Assembly: GCA_013398955.1 (NCBI GenBank)
Contig: VWPU01017401.1
Location: 372,001 to 436,000, forward strand
Direction of reading: 5' to 3'
Length of the DNA: 64,000 nt
DNA from: Callaeas wilsoni
Taxonomy: Eukaryota > Chordata > Aves > Passeriformes > Callaeidae
The position numbers and the translations under genes are program-made. Positions 36,607-49,485 of the stretch are shown here, one piece after another. The stretch's first letter is position 1. The number at the start of each line of letters is the position of its first letter. The notes beneath the pieces are model-generated. The model was not told where the DNA came from and did not search any database. It saw nothing but the letters and a program-made list of their open reading frames with translations.

Positions 36607-37048
36607 GACTCATTGCCTTTCCACTATGAACCTCAAAAAAGGTTGTATGAAAAGCAGCAATCGACTTCCACAAGTTTGCTTGAATCTGAACGTTTCAAGA
36701 ACTCTAACTTCCTTTCCAATGTCCTTGCCCCCTCGCCAAAGGAAACAAACGAACCCCAAAACAAACAGGAAAAAAAGAAGAGAGGAAGAAAGGATGTGAA
36801 GTCTCCACAAACTGGAGAAAGGAAGAGGTAATCATGTACTATTCCTTTTGCTTTTTCGGGGAATGAGAAACAAAATCAGACTGAACTGGGCTCCGCAAGC
36901 ACTGTCACTGAATTTGGACTTCTACCTCTCTCATCTCTAATATCTTCTTTTCTACAGTAACATGAGTGCAGGAAGTGTAGCAGTGGGACAGTCAGGAGTA
37001 GAGAGGGCCAAAGCTACTTCAGATCTGAGAGACCTTGACATTTTAAAG
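36607..37048 (+). other. Exon-like pair with open frame across the putative junction (unproven)
   Basis: An open frame from 36607 meets a possible donor, AAGAG|GTAATC, at 36827/36828. A strong acceptor (pyrimidine tract then CTACAG) ends at 36957, and a second segment 36958-37048 ends AAAG|GTAAAA. Joining the two keeps one frame open: 30 further codons, ending in phase 0. The intervening 130 bases include a branch-like CTAAT. Against a gene: the first segment has no in-frame ATG, no acceptor on its left, and no recognisable domain; it is lysine-rich. Probably chance, but cheap to test. Confidence 0.12.
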
Positions 37049-37313
37049 GTAAAACCCAGTCATTTCTTTTGGAAGTGGTTCTCACTCTTTACTGACACAG
37101 GCACCCTGCTGAAAGCCAGGGCCTAGCCTCAAGGGCCAAGGGGATACATTAAGCCAGATTAAACACCTGATTTTATTGAAGAGCAGCTGTGAGAGATGCC
37201 TTTGCATTATGTGCAGCCTTCCTCTAGGAATTTCATGATAGCAGACTTCTGGCACGTCCTCGTGCAAGTAGGAGTCGATCTAGCACAAAGTAATTATTTT
37301 CAATGTGTTTAGC

Positions 37314-37314
<1 letters not shown>

Positions 37315-37345
<31 letters not shown>

Positions 37346-37353
37346 NAAAAAAA
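37315..37353 (+). repeat. Poly-A run with an ambiguous base
   Basis: Thirty A, then C, then N at 37346, then seven A. The N is the only ambiguous base noticed in the window and marks uncertain sequence or assembly of the homopolymer. No LINE body precedes it. Confidence 0.97.
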
Positions 37354-40300
37354 GCATGACTTCAAAATCCTCACTACCAACACAGCCAAGCAGATTCCTC
37401 TTCTGGAACTCACTTTTGGGTTGAAAATATGATCAAAAAGTTCAAGCCCCTGAAGCAATTGTCTCAGAAAGTTTTAAGCTACTGAAGATAGCGGGTTTAG
37501 GACCATAACTACAATAAACACAGCAAATGAATAAGAGTCTTCTGGCAAGAATAAGCCAGAATTGCAGAGACGGATGTTGCCAGTGAAAAGAACAGGAAGG
37601 TAACCAAGTGAAGAAACAGCATGAGGAGGATTATCCTTATTTGGAAGCAATCCATTCCAGCAATAAATTAAGCCAGGGATCTCTGCATCGGAAAACAGCA
37701 GGGCAACCTATTAAACTAAAGGACAATCTGCTTTTTCCATCACCTTTGAGCGCTGACTGAATGTGAGAGAAACAAACACAGCAGAGATCAAAACGTATGT
37801 TATTTCAACAGCAGTAATGGTCGACTGCATGCTATGGAGAGGGTAAAATTCTTTCCATGCACATTCCTAGCACAAATGCCTGATCTTCAACAACAATATT
37901 GCTGGACTGCAGTGGCCATAAAGATGAAGTCACAGAAGAGGGCTTGGATGGAAGAAAAATGATAATTTGTGTTTTATGGCAAAAACATAGCTGCTTTCAC
38001 CCCAGCTGCTGAGATGGGATGGGCTCAGGTGAAATACTCAATGCAGACAGGTGAAGCTTTTTTCACAGTGGTACTAGAAGACATAGTGGTAAAAGAAGAA
38101 AAGAAATGCTATACAATTTTAGCTCAAAGAGGTCTCTGCATCTGCCAGCTGTAGTACATGACATTGTGTGCATGCTGGTGTGTTCCAGGGCCACATTTAC
38201 TGCAGGGAAACAGCATCCAGAATTAAGGGATTTCTGAGGGTAAACACAGGCTCTGTTTCACAAAGGTTTAAATTATAGAGAAGCAGATACCTAAAATGTC
38301 CAGAAATGCACTGTGCAGAACAGGCAGAATACAACTGAAAGAAGAATACTAGCAAACCTTAAGCATATATTGGTCATGTGCATAATGTGATCAAAAAGAG
38401 AGAGATTATTTAGAATTTTGATGGTGTCCTTTCACACTTTCAGGTAGCTTCTATTGACAGAACAACTTGCAATGCCTCTTACTCCCTTTCTGTCTTGCTG
38501 GTGAGTTTTTGCCTTTACCCCCACTAACAGATGCTCTTCTAGTCAAAAGGCCCCAAGAGCTGCCCTGATGGAACTCAGAGCTGACATGTCGCTCCCTCTG
38601 GTCTCCCAGTCCCAGGCCTTCCCAAAGAAAGGAGAGGTACCCAATGATCCCAAACCGTGCACAGTCCATTTGGTGATGAGCACAGACAACCTTTACCTGA
38701 CAGATACTCGAGCATCTCCAGCTTCCTCAAGTTCCCACTGTGATACTCACGCTGATGCAAGATTTTTTTTTTTAAAGCTCAAATTAGGCTGACAAACACA
38801 AACAGACTGTGAAAAGGGCAGACTGTCAAAAAAGGTTCCTCTCTTTTAAGCAACACTGATGAAACGAGTAAAGTATTTTCTTGTTGCAGAGTTAGCTCTA
38901 AAGTGAACTCTTGGTTACACGGTACTCTGACATCTACTTTTCTCAGCTCACTTTAAAGTCCATCTGGCACTAGCAATGAGTCCCAGAGATGCTGCTGGTT
39001 GTTTCTTCTCCTTTTAGTAAAGGGACCCCAGCCCCAGCTTGTGCTCTGCTGTCCCAGGCAAAACACTTTGCTAGTCTGCATTCTGTTGCCCACAGAAACT
39101 ACTTTGAAGGGGAGATGCCAGCATCAGGTGAATAAGTCATACATGATCCCTGGCTATGTTATCAGGCCTCTCATGGAATATTTTCTACCAATGATAAAAT
39201 GTTATTGCTGCCATTATCAAGCAGTTGGTCTTTATCTCTCTACCTATGACAGGCCTCGTTATTCAGACAGGTCTTGGGTCAACTTCAAGGGGAGATCTTG
39301 TCATCCAATGTCAAATATACCAGCTTTCTAGATGTTTTTGATCCTCCTTTTTCTTTCAGCCCCTCCTAAACTGATTTAAAAGCAGAGGCATGCAGCTCCC
39401 CTCCAACAAATCTCAGGGGAAGAGCTGAAGGAGCCCTGTGTCATGCCATGTTCCTGACCTTGGGCTACCAGGATACTCATGTCTTCAATCCAAATTTTAC
39501 AGAGCAAAGTCAAGTTCCTGATCCTTCCACACTAATCTTGATAATTACACAGAAGAAGGAGACATTCAGTAGTTAAGAAGATGGGGCAAAAATGGCTGAA
39601 GAAGCTGCCCTGAATTGGGACATTTTTACAGCCCAACCACACTCACGTTCTTTCCAATCAGCAGAGCAGAATAACTTACTCCTTAAGGGCAAGGAGAGAT
39701 GCTGGACTGGAGCTGAGCTGTGGGAAAGGGAAGAAAGGGTTTTCTCCTTGCATTTGTTTTGTTGTTTCCTTTCTTTCCTTCCCCACACACAAACCAGTAA
39801 TTAAAAGACTCTGTTAACTGGCAGTAAATTTCAGTAAAATTCCCCAAGTGGAAACTGTTCTGCCCATGACAATGGAGGTAAGGGAAAACATTTTCCTTGA
39901 GTGCAGTAAAAGAGCCCAAGAAGAGACGGAGGCAGTTGCCAGTGATTGAAGGCAGCAATATTGTGGGAGCATGGTCTCCAGCAGCTCAGCTGCCTCATCT
40001 CTCAAGCTTAGTTCTAGCCAGAAGCTTTACTCCAAGTGCTGATTGCACACAAAGATTTAAAGAATCGTTACGATGTTGCTTTCAGTGTGCAGAAGGATAA
40101 GCTGCAGTTGGTTTTTATATTTCTCAGGGAAGCTCATCTAATTTCAACAGTTTGGAAGAGGTGTACCTCATGAAACAAGGTGCACCTCATGAAACACTTT
40201 AGGTAAGAATTATAGTGTAGTATCTGTGTTTTTTTCTCATGTTCAATACACATGGAGATGGTAGACCCCCTACTCTGGGTTTCTCCTGAGTACTGCTCTG

Positions 40301-41038
40301 TTTTGTTAGATGCAATAGTCATGCTATGATTCTGAAAGATCAAATGTAACCAACTCAATGCCTTGCACAAGTCACAATATCGTGCTGTTTAACAGCACCA
40401 GATCCCTGATGAGGGACTATTCTATCTCAGACCCAAAGAGGTGAGTGGCCTTCTGAAGAGAACTTCAGCATGGGACAGATCAGTGGCAAAATGCAATCAA
40501 GTGGGCACCAAGTGGGGTGCAACACAGACGTGGGGTGCAAGTGAAGTGCCCATTAAGATGCTCTTACTACATACACTGACATTACTAACCTACAAGCTGT
40601 GGGTCACAGAGATACCCAATCCTTTCGACTTCATTCTAGAAAAGCCCACTGACATTCTTCCACCCCGCTACACCTATCTAAACAGCAGCTACCCTAAATA
40701 AAACAGAGAATTGACAGGTAACTAAATAAGATTGCTTGTCTTACACTGAAAACTTCTAAGAGGTTGTCAGCATTGGAAGGTCTATAATATTTGTCTGAAA
40801 TAACGGATGTTTGGCACCAGTGCTTGCAAAAATTTAAGTGTGCGACAAGGGAATGCTACTAATGAGTTTAGGATGAACACAAGAAAATCACTTGAGGAAT
40901 CAGAGAAGTATTCTGAGAGAAATTTAGTATCATAAGCATTCTTTACTTCAGCATCCAATACAGCCTTACTTCCACATCTACCAGCATCACGTCTTTAAGC
41001 TTCTCACTATGCCAACTCCTGCTCTAGGTAAGCTTAGG
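37354..41038. other. No gene seen
   Basis: Non-coding DNA. The only structured item is the 19-base tandem pair at 40159-40196, listed separately. Confidence 0.6.
40159..40196 (+). repeat. Tandem duplication of 19 bases
   Basis: Two adjacent copies, AGGTGTACCTCATGAAACA and AGGTGCACCTCATGAAACA, differ at one base. This is a small, recent local duplication. Confidence 0.95.
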
Positions 41039-41175
41039 CTTTATTATTATACTCATTTTACAAGTGGAGAAACTGAGGCAGTGATAGATGGAACAAACCA
41101 TAGCTATTAAGAGAGAAGAAGAATCCAGAGTAGAGGCAAATCCCTTGCATGTTACCTGCTGAACTCTACCCGAAC
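41039..41175. repeat. Old MIR/L3-type repeat fragment
   Basis: TTATTATTATACTCATTTTA then CAAGTGGAGAAACTGAGGCA is a close match to the widely shared amniote motif (ATTATTATCCCCATTTTACAGATG then GAGGAAACTGAGGCA). The right part is more diverged. Confidence 0.7.
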
Positions 41176-42537
41176 TTACTGGGTACAAATGTGTCCACTG
41201 GACTGAAAGAACCTCTCAAAACCAGGGACTCTTAGACAAGGTTAGCACTGCCTTGAGAGTTACAGTGACAAAGAGAGCTGTAGGGGAGAAGTAAAAGTAA
41301 CTTTACCCTAGAAACATCCCTCTGAAAAATTAAAAAAAATCAGCTATACCATGCAAGGATCAGAAATAAGCAGAGAAAGGGAAGCTGTCAAAAGTCAAGA
41401 CCTAACTGGGGAAGGGACAGATCTGGGGAATATAGCAGCTAGGTTTGTCAGCAAAGACTGAGATGCTGGATTTAACTAACACACTCCTAACAGTATGTGC
41501 TGTGGTTTCAAGGAAGGTGCCTCAGAGTACTTGGGCAGCACCAGGTTACCCAGCTACTGCTGGAAACAGGACATCTTTCCCTATACCCCACACCCCAGTG
41601 CCTGAATCAGGGAGGAACAAATTCAATCCTCACTGATGCCAACTGGGACTTACCAAAAAAAACATTTTTCAGACACTTTTCAAAGAACCACATTATAAAT
41701 AACATTAATTGTCTTTATATGTCAGTAATTATTCTCATCTCATAAATCCATTAATCTCTCTTTTATACCTATTGCCATAAATCGCTGGCACATGCTATTG
41801 GCATTGCTGATGCATTTAAGTGTATGACTGCCCTTGATCATTTTGTCTTTCTCCCCTTTTTTCATGTAAATACAACCCATCGGATTTGGATCGAGGTTTT
41901 GAGAACATTTAAAATTTGTATGTATGCTGGCTATTCTGTTCTCCATGTCACCTTTTATAGCTACACAGTTCTCACTTTCATTCTCAGACAAAGTACTTTG
42001 CAGATACTTGATAGCAGCCTGTTGACATGCTTTTGAGCCTTTGCTGTTCAAAACATACCAAATTTGGGACAGGAACTGTATTTCACCTCTAGGCGTTATC
42101 CTAACACTATAAATAAAATACAAAGCATTGTAAGGATTTCAATATCCTTACTTTTCCCTCTAGACTCTTAAAACTATCATCCGAGTTTTTAATAATCTAC
42201 TTACTTGAAGTTTTGTGTTATGTCACTCTTCAAGTGATTCCCCTGGGAAGGCAACAGACTTGGTCTATTCGAGTCGCTCGTAATGACTGAGCCACAATAA
42301 GCAACACTGGTTAGAAAAAAACTCTGTTGGAAAAACTCTATAAAAATGCAAGTTTGTGGAAATGAAATAACTCTGCAGGTATGCGTTAATCTCATCAAAG
42401 CTTTGCATGGCAGCATACTCAATTTGCTCAGATATTTTCCTAGAAATTAATTTCCTATCATCTGTTTGTTCTTGCCTTTCCAACCTTCCATCCTTGTTTG
42501 CGACTAATTTTTATTTTTATACTTTAAAGGAAAAAAA

Positions 42538-42552
42538 CAACAACAACAACAA
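42538..42552 (+). repeat. (CAA)5 microsatellite
   Basis: Five perfect CAA units flanked by A-runs. Confidence 0.9.
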
Positions 42553-43001
42553 AAAACCCTAACAAAACCAAAAAATACTCCAACCAGACACAATATTCTG
42601 CTTCAGAACTATATCCAGAACGCCTAAAATGGGAGCCAGTACTACTTATTGTGCATTCAAGAAATTAACTGCTACAAACATTTGCTTGAGCCTGATAAAC
42701 TGTTTCTCCAGCCCATATGCCGCTGCTATGTGTGTTCAATTTCAGTTTGGATAATTCAGAGTAATCCTATTATAGAAAGGCACAAACCACAAAGTTCTGT
42801 TCCAGATGACATGTCAAAGTTCAGCAGCACTTGCAATCAGGACTTCTAACTTTGGTCCAATTCTGAGTTAGTACTGATTTCAGTTCTTTCCTAAAGTCTC
42901 AAAAGCATGGCTGTGTCTCCTCGCTGTGGTGTTTCAGAGGCTGACAAACACTAACAGTTAACATGTTTATGTCTTTGAGACCTGAAATCTGTCTCACTGA
43001 A

Positions 43002-43033
43002 GGCTCTATCAGAACTGGTATTTTGATAGAGCC
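43002..43033. repeat. Perfect 10-bp inverted repeat (hairpin)
   Basis: GGCTCTATCA (43002-43011) and TGATAGAGCC (43024-43033) are exact reverse complements around a 12-base loop. There is no terminator context in this eukaryotic DNA. The stem is too short for a typical microRNA precursor. Confidence 0.9.
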
Positions 43034-46000
43034 CACACAGATCTATGACAATTGCTTGTTTGTGAGCTTACAACACTTTCCCCACACAGAGAGAGAATTT
43101 ATGATATCCCATTGATTTTCCCCAATCCATTTTGATTCAGAATTGCCATTTACACTGTTACATATTTATCTCTTTTCCCCCCAGTTCTGACTTGCTTATT
43201 TCTTTAAAGAATACTTGGCCCTGGGAGCATATCCTATCAGTCCCAATAGAAAGAAGAAAAAAATAAAGATTTCTTCTGCTGTGATTTAGTATGGGAATAA
43301 CGAAAATACCAGGGCTCATTGGTAGGTACACAAACAGGCTGAGCAAATACAATCATGTTGGGTAAGGAAGCATATTGTTATCCATATATTATATTTTCAT
43401 GAGTATTACTAAGGCCCCCTGGCTCCCCACTCTACAATTTAACAGGAGGGCAGATAAAATCAGTGTGAACTAATGCAGAGTAAATAAACCCTTAGAATCC
43501 AGTTTTCTGAGCCTCCTTAGCTTGGCTGTCTTCTTCAGTTCTCTATTCTCTACTGTCTCTCGTGTTTTGCAGGTTTCTGTCAACTTATTTCCAGCAGCAC
43601 TTTTAAAAGGCAGTATGTAATTTGAGACAAGGGCAACATGTGTGAAAATGTAGTGGTTTTGTCCTACAAGCCCAGAGCAGATGTACCTACGTTGAAGCGT
43701 ACGAAGGTTTTACTAGAACAGATCATTTCCATTCCTGCACAAAAGGAAGGCATTCCAATACAAGCATACCCCAGGTGACACAGACGTGCTCACATGGAAG
43801 CCTGTAAGGCTTCAGCAGTATGTGTGTAGTCTAGGTGTTATTTGGACTTCCCCAGGTGGTATCAAGTCACTGATAAAAGTTACTCATAATTTCATTTTGC
43901 TGAGATTCTGCTCCTGCTTTGAGCATTACTCTTTGATTATTATTGCCTTTCCATGCTGTGGTCCTCTTTAGGCCCCCATACATTATTCTTAGTGATAAAG
44001 ATTTCATTTTTAGTTTTGCTACTGCCACTGGATTTTATCACTTGGTGTGAAGGCTCCTCAGAATTTACTAGCTTTCCCATGGCTCTACATCAGAATTTTT
44101 TTTTCTTCTGCTTCTAACTGCATGTAAGTAGGAGTTCCCTAGAAAACAACTCCTCTGCCTTCCTGCAGAAATTCTTTGCTATTCATGAAGCAGCAGTTGC
44201 AACCAGCTAGGAGAAGAAACTAGCCAAAATGTATGCACTAGCTAGAGGGGATGTCTGCCAGGGGCAGTCCCTAACCTCCCATGATTTTTCGTTGGTGTAA
44301 CCAATAACCCTGCAGAATCCTGCCGTTTATACCAAAGAAGGGAGTGGAGGCATCCAGACCCTCAGTGCGAAACCCACCTGTACAGACAATGAGGGCAAAT
44401 GTGACAGTGATTTCAGGCCCATGTCGAGGCAGTTCTCTCTTGACAATGAGAGATAAAGTAGCTTTAGTGCCTTGGACAACAACCTAGGTAGAGACCTACA
44501 GTCTTTGCTTCAGCACTACAACAGTCCAAAGGAAGTCAGCCATTAAAAAATAAATAAAGAACTCTGACCCAGGAAAATATTCACCTGGCTTTAACTTCAT
44601 CACATCAGTATTTTCTAACAGACATCTATCCAAACACACATCACCTTTTCTTCCTGTTCCTCATAATGGACATTAATCAGGCCCCTCTGCATTTCTCTGT
44701 GAAATCTCCATGAGACTTGTCTTGTCATTGGCATGGAAACACAAGTTTCACTGCAGCTACCCCAGCCTAAATAAACTCCCCTTGTCCTAATCCAGCCTAA
44801 CAAAACAAAAAGGAAAGGAAAAATAAGGGAAGGGAAAAACAAGGAGGAATAAAGGAGGAGAGACCAAAAGATTCTGGAAATAGCTGGAATTGTTCATGCT
44901 GAGCCATCGGGCCCTGAGATTTGAATAATGCATGTTCCATAAATCTAAGTGTCCCTGCTTGCCACATTTTAGAACAGGGAACAAAAATAATAGCTACTGT
45001 CCACACTTATCACCAATAATAAATTACAGGGCTCCCGTGTGTGGCAGCGATTAATGCAAAACGCAACCCAAAACACATAACTAAATAAATAGATAGTTTG
45101 ACTTTCCTGGGGGTTATCTCTTTCCTTTTCTACACCCCTCTCAGAGTCTCCTTCCAGACAAAAATTATACTGGGAAAGACCCATTCTCACAGTGTATCCC
45201 CTTCAGACAGACAGGCAGACTAACTCATGGTTATCTTCAGAATATACCCCGAGGCAGTCAATGGAGCGTACACACCTCTGAGAACAGGGGACAACAGTGC
45301 ACTGCAAAGCTTTTAGTTCTTCTGCAAGACTACAATCTTCCCAAAGCATCACCTCCCAATAGAGACGGGGCATGGATGCACCACTCCAAACACAAAGTTC
45401 CACACTGCTTCCCTGAGGCCACAATCAGATCTCCAGCTGATGTGTGTACGCGAGAGGCAGAGTATTCTTTTGGCAGTAGTTCCTCTTCTTCAGACTGTTA
45501 AATAAGGGAGTTCTGGGCCATTCTTGGGCTCTGAAGTAGAAGTACTGATGGCAGGGAAGTTACTAGAAAACAATGCAAGGATAGGGCATGAGGGTAAAAA
45601 GAACTGATGGATATAGAACTGATCTTTGCAGTGTAAGACTTCCCTGTAAGGATCTACCATGTCCTCATTTTCACCTGGATTGGGAATGACAAATTCCAGC
45701 AAAGCTTCACTCTTCATTACCCATATCTGCTAAGTAATGATGGGTCACCTTCACAGGGATAAGGGGAAGAAAGAAAACTCAAGAGACAATACAGAAATCA
45801 AAAATGATTGGTAATGCAAAGGGAAGGTGTGTGCAGCTACACGGGCTAAGCACTCACCTTAACATTAGCAAAAAATCCCCCAAAAAACAAACCCCAGCCA
45901 CTAAAGAAATCTATCTCCCTCAATTTTAAAAGGTTAGATAATCGAGAAAATAGGCAGCCATTAGAAGCTCCTGAACACTTACACAGAACTGTAATCAGAG

Positions 46001-46630
46001 CTAGACCATGGATGGCAGTTCAGAGGTAAATAACTGTACCCTATTCTTTCTCTTAATATTTTAATTCTGACAGATACAATTTTAGTGAAAAGTTGTTTTT
46101 CTTTTTACATTAGCTGCCTTCTCTGCTTTGCCAGTCTATTCCCTCTGAGGGTATGGTGATCGGTCTCTTGAGAAATCTCTTTCAGCTGAGGCAATATTCC
46201 CTTAGAAAAGCCATTCCTGTTTATTGTATGGGCTTCTGTGTAAAACTGCCCTTGGCATCCTCTCCTTTTGCAACTGCGAAGCAAGAAACAGAGCTGGAAA
46301 GGTCACAAGAATCAGAATAAACCACAGGAGAGGGGCTACCAAAACACCTATAAAGGCAGCTCAGCTGAAGCTTGAGACTCAAAGTGCAAGGGTGTTATTT
46401 GACCTGACCGACTGTCAGCAGTACCTGTCATATGCCCTCTTCTTCCTGCAAGGGCTCTGTGCTCTTCCCCAGCACATCAGTGTTAGTCTGCCTGCTACAC
46501 TAGAGACACTTCAATTCACAAAAGCAAAATAAGAAAAGAAATTGTGCACTCAAGATGCTGAGGGTGAGGTAACTCACACAAATGAGAGCAGGTGGAAAAA
46601 AAAAAGCAGCTTACACACAAAGCAGACACT

Positions 46631-46835
46631 ATTACGCTATTATTATTATTACTATTAGCTATTCATTACTCATATGTTGGTATTATAGTAGGATCCAAAA
46701 TCCTCATTCAGTATCAGGGCCCCATTGTGCTAGTCTCTATGCAAATACAAAGACAGCCAGGAAGAGCTCACAGTCTAATTTAAGACAAGACCCGGCAGGT
46801 GAATGTAACAGAAATTGGAGGAAGGGAGGGTAAAA
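46631..46835. repeat. Old amniote interspersed repeat (L3/MIR-type)
   Basis: ATCAGGGCCCCATTGTGCTA at about 46715-46734, then ATGCAAATACAAAGACAG, GAAGAGCTCACAGTCTAATT and AAGACAAGAC follows, in order, a repeat I know as abundant in turtles and present in other amniotes (GGGCCCCATTGTGCTAGGC...ACAAAAAGACAG...AAAGAGCTTACAATCTAA). This is the best-preserved old repeat in the window. Confidence 0.75.
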
Positions 46836-46894
46836 AGACCATGCAATTTCACAGGCTAATGGCACATTGCTGAATGCTCATTCCTGGAAGATCT

Positions 46895-47060
46895 AAAAGG
46901 TTATGGCTTAATAACCCTCAGGGATGCTTCTTATGGCTTTAAATCTCTGACCTCTTGGGTAAGGAGCAGCAGCACAATAATATTTCCTTTAGTTAAGTGA
47001 ATGTCTAAAATGTGCTTAATCAGTAGTCCATTAACTCTCCACTTGCCTCATTAACATGTC
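46895..47060. promoter_or_regulatory. AT-rich candidate regulatory stretch
   Basis: Several TTAAT/TTAAC-type motifs (GGCTTAATAACC, GTGCTTAATCAGTAGTCCAT, CTCATTAACATG) are clustered without repeat structure. It is a candidate conserved element only. Confidence 0.2.
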
Positions 47061-49485
47061 TGTGCAGCAGGTAGCTCTGTCCCACCCTCACCATGGGTTT
47101 TTTATATTCTAGTTTTGAATGTTGCCACGCAAGGTGTAATGCCTTGGAGCACCCTCCAGAAGCATTTTATATCATCAGTCCATATGTTTTGAACATACGG
47201 CACTATCCCACTGCAGGTTTTCTTGGGATTAAGAGGTCTCCTATGCTGTCTGCTTAAGCATTATACATTTATACATTAACAATTTTTTTTTTTTAATGAC
47301 TGGCAGCTTTTTTTTCCTCCTCATTCATAAATGGTATAAAGAAACCAAGGATATTACTGAGCAAAATGCCAGTGCTGGTGCTGTTGGCACATTAAGTCTT
47401 TCCAGGCCCCTCTTTAGAAATACCTGTTGCATGGATCCCATTTGTACAGGCTCTAAGATTGGTTACATTCTGTCAATTAGAGTAAAAAAAATAATGATCT
47501 TGGAAACCAATAAAAGACAGCCTTTACATCCATCTCACCTGTGCTCTGTTTAAGATTTCAAGAAAGATCTGTCCAACTATGCCAAACAGAAGGTTTACCT
47601 ACTCCTTCCACCACTTTCAGCAAGCCATGTCAGTCCTAATCCTCCTCAAATATGAAGTGAGAACAATATTCACTCTTCTTTCGTGGCCATTAAAAATTAA
47701 TTGAAAGGTGCACATGAAGAAGTTTGAAACTGAAAAGCACTTGACATTCTTAAAGATGGCATGAAGTTCAAAGAAACCCTGATGAAAATAGTTTGCTACA
47801 GGTCTTTTTTTTTTTTTTTAAGTGGCATTTTGACCCTTGCATCAAAAAAAGCGTTTACCCTCTAGGTCTGTGGCAAACAGAGTGTGGCTTATAAGCACTC
47901 AATAGCTAAAATGTAAATAGGCTTTAGTTGAAAAGTGTTCAGTGTTTGCTTTGTGCAGGCTCTTCTCTACTCTTTCACTGGGAAAAATCAAAGCAACTTC
48001 CAGCAATAAGGCAATGATGTGACTAAACTCTATCATGGATCATTTTTTTTTCCTCACATTCCTCTAGATCAATTGCAGTACATTTGAGAGAGGAGAAGGA
48101 GGATTACTTGTTTGGTTTTTGTTTGTTTGTTTTTTCTAGTAGGTCTTTTACATATTTTGCTGATTGCACACATGCAAATGATATTCGGAGAGGATAGGTA
48201 GAGGAAGCGTATGACAATTGGAATTGAGAGAATTGCGAGGGCCATTTATCCTATGGCTGATGAAAAATTAATAGAAACCAACTATCTCATACCCCAACCA
48301 ACTCTAAACTTCCAAGAGAAGCCTCTACTCTGCCCAAAATTGAGCAGGGTGAGACATGGCTTGCACCTTGACAATATGGCAGGTGTACTGGTTCATCTTT
48401 CAGGACAAACATCAAAACCTTGATTGTCACTTGATATTATGCAGGAAAAGCAAAGCTGATTTGGTTGCCTTGGCCTTTTCAGTCCTAACTAAACAGATGT
48501 AGCTTTGGTCCAGCCCCTTATTCACGTGCAACTCTCAGCCAGCTGCTTTTGACTCTGCTGTCAGCTCAACCAGGGACTAAAAACTTGTGTCTCAATTGCA
48601 GGATAATGGAGTGGGAGAGCTGTCTCTTGAGTTCATTTAAGGACTGCACAGAGATGCCAGAGATATTTACTCCTGTTCAAGTATCTGAGTCCTCCAGTTA
48701 CATCCCTGAGCAGCCATTAGTACAGGGAGCCAGGTGGACCAGGCATCCTTAAAAGATCTAGTTCAATCAACCATGATATTCAGGTAACCTCTAGTAAACC
48801 AGAGCTCCAGATATATGCTAATTTGAGAACACTCTTTCCCTGGAAGACAACTGCATAGGGGATGTCTGCCATTTACACCCAGGTAGCAGCAGAAATGGAG
48901 AGTCTGGGCATCTTAGATGATTCAAGAATGAAGAGGGAGACTGACTGACAGATTAATCTGTCACTGTTACCGTTAAACACACTTCCAAAGATCATCCTCT
49001 TAAATTGGATACTTTCATTTTATGCTTGAGTTTTGTATAACGTAGCTTATACCAAGTTGTAAGTTAGCTTCTCATACATCTCTGAAGCTCAGATACAGCC
49101 TCCGGTGGAGAGAAAGCCATGTTTTACCTCAGAGGTCAGGGCTTTGCTCAATATTTGGTCTGAATAAAATAAAAATCCAGCCACCCTGGGTCTTCATCTT
49201 TTTAATTTTTGTTTTCCCCTTCTTGATTTTTGACTAGCAAAACATATCTGCCCACCTAGAACAACTGGCAGGACAGAGGTATAAAATACTCTTTGTCTTC
49301 ACAAGCATGGAGTAATGAATGTTTTCTCTTTGCTAGGCTCTTTCTCCACTATTTTCTTTGAAACCCAGCCAGCCTCTTTAGTCCATAGATTGGGTTTGCT
49401 AATTTGCGAGAGGCTGGAATCATTTCTCACATTAAGAAACTTAAGATAAACACGCTGTGCTCGCTCTCCCTTTTTCTCTTTCTTG
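47061..49485. other. No gene seen
   Basis: Non-coding DNA with T-runs at 47284-47295 and 47805-47819 and a (TTTG)-type stretch at about 48115-48136. Confidence 0.6.

Larger units (their letters stand above)
41176..46630. other. No gene seen
   Basis: Non-coding on both strands. It contains a short (CAA)5 array at 42538-42552 and a hairpin at 43002-43033 (listed). Open frames reach 127 codons at 41740-42123 on the minus strand without domain content. Confidence 0.6.

Noticed and set aside
41740..42123. 127-codon minus-strand open frame
   Set aside because: Same reason; AT-rich DNA with no recognisable protein family.
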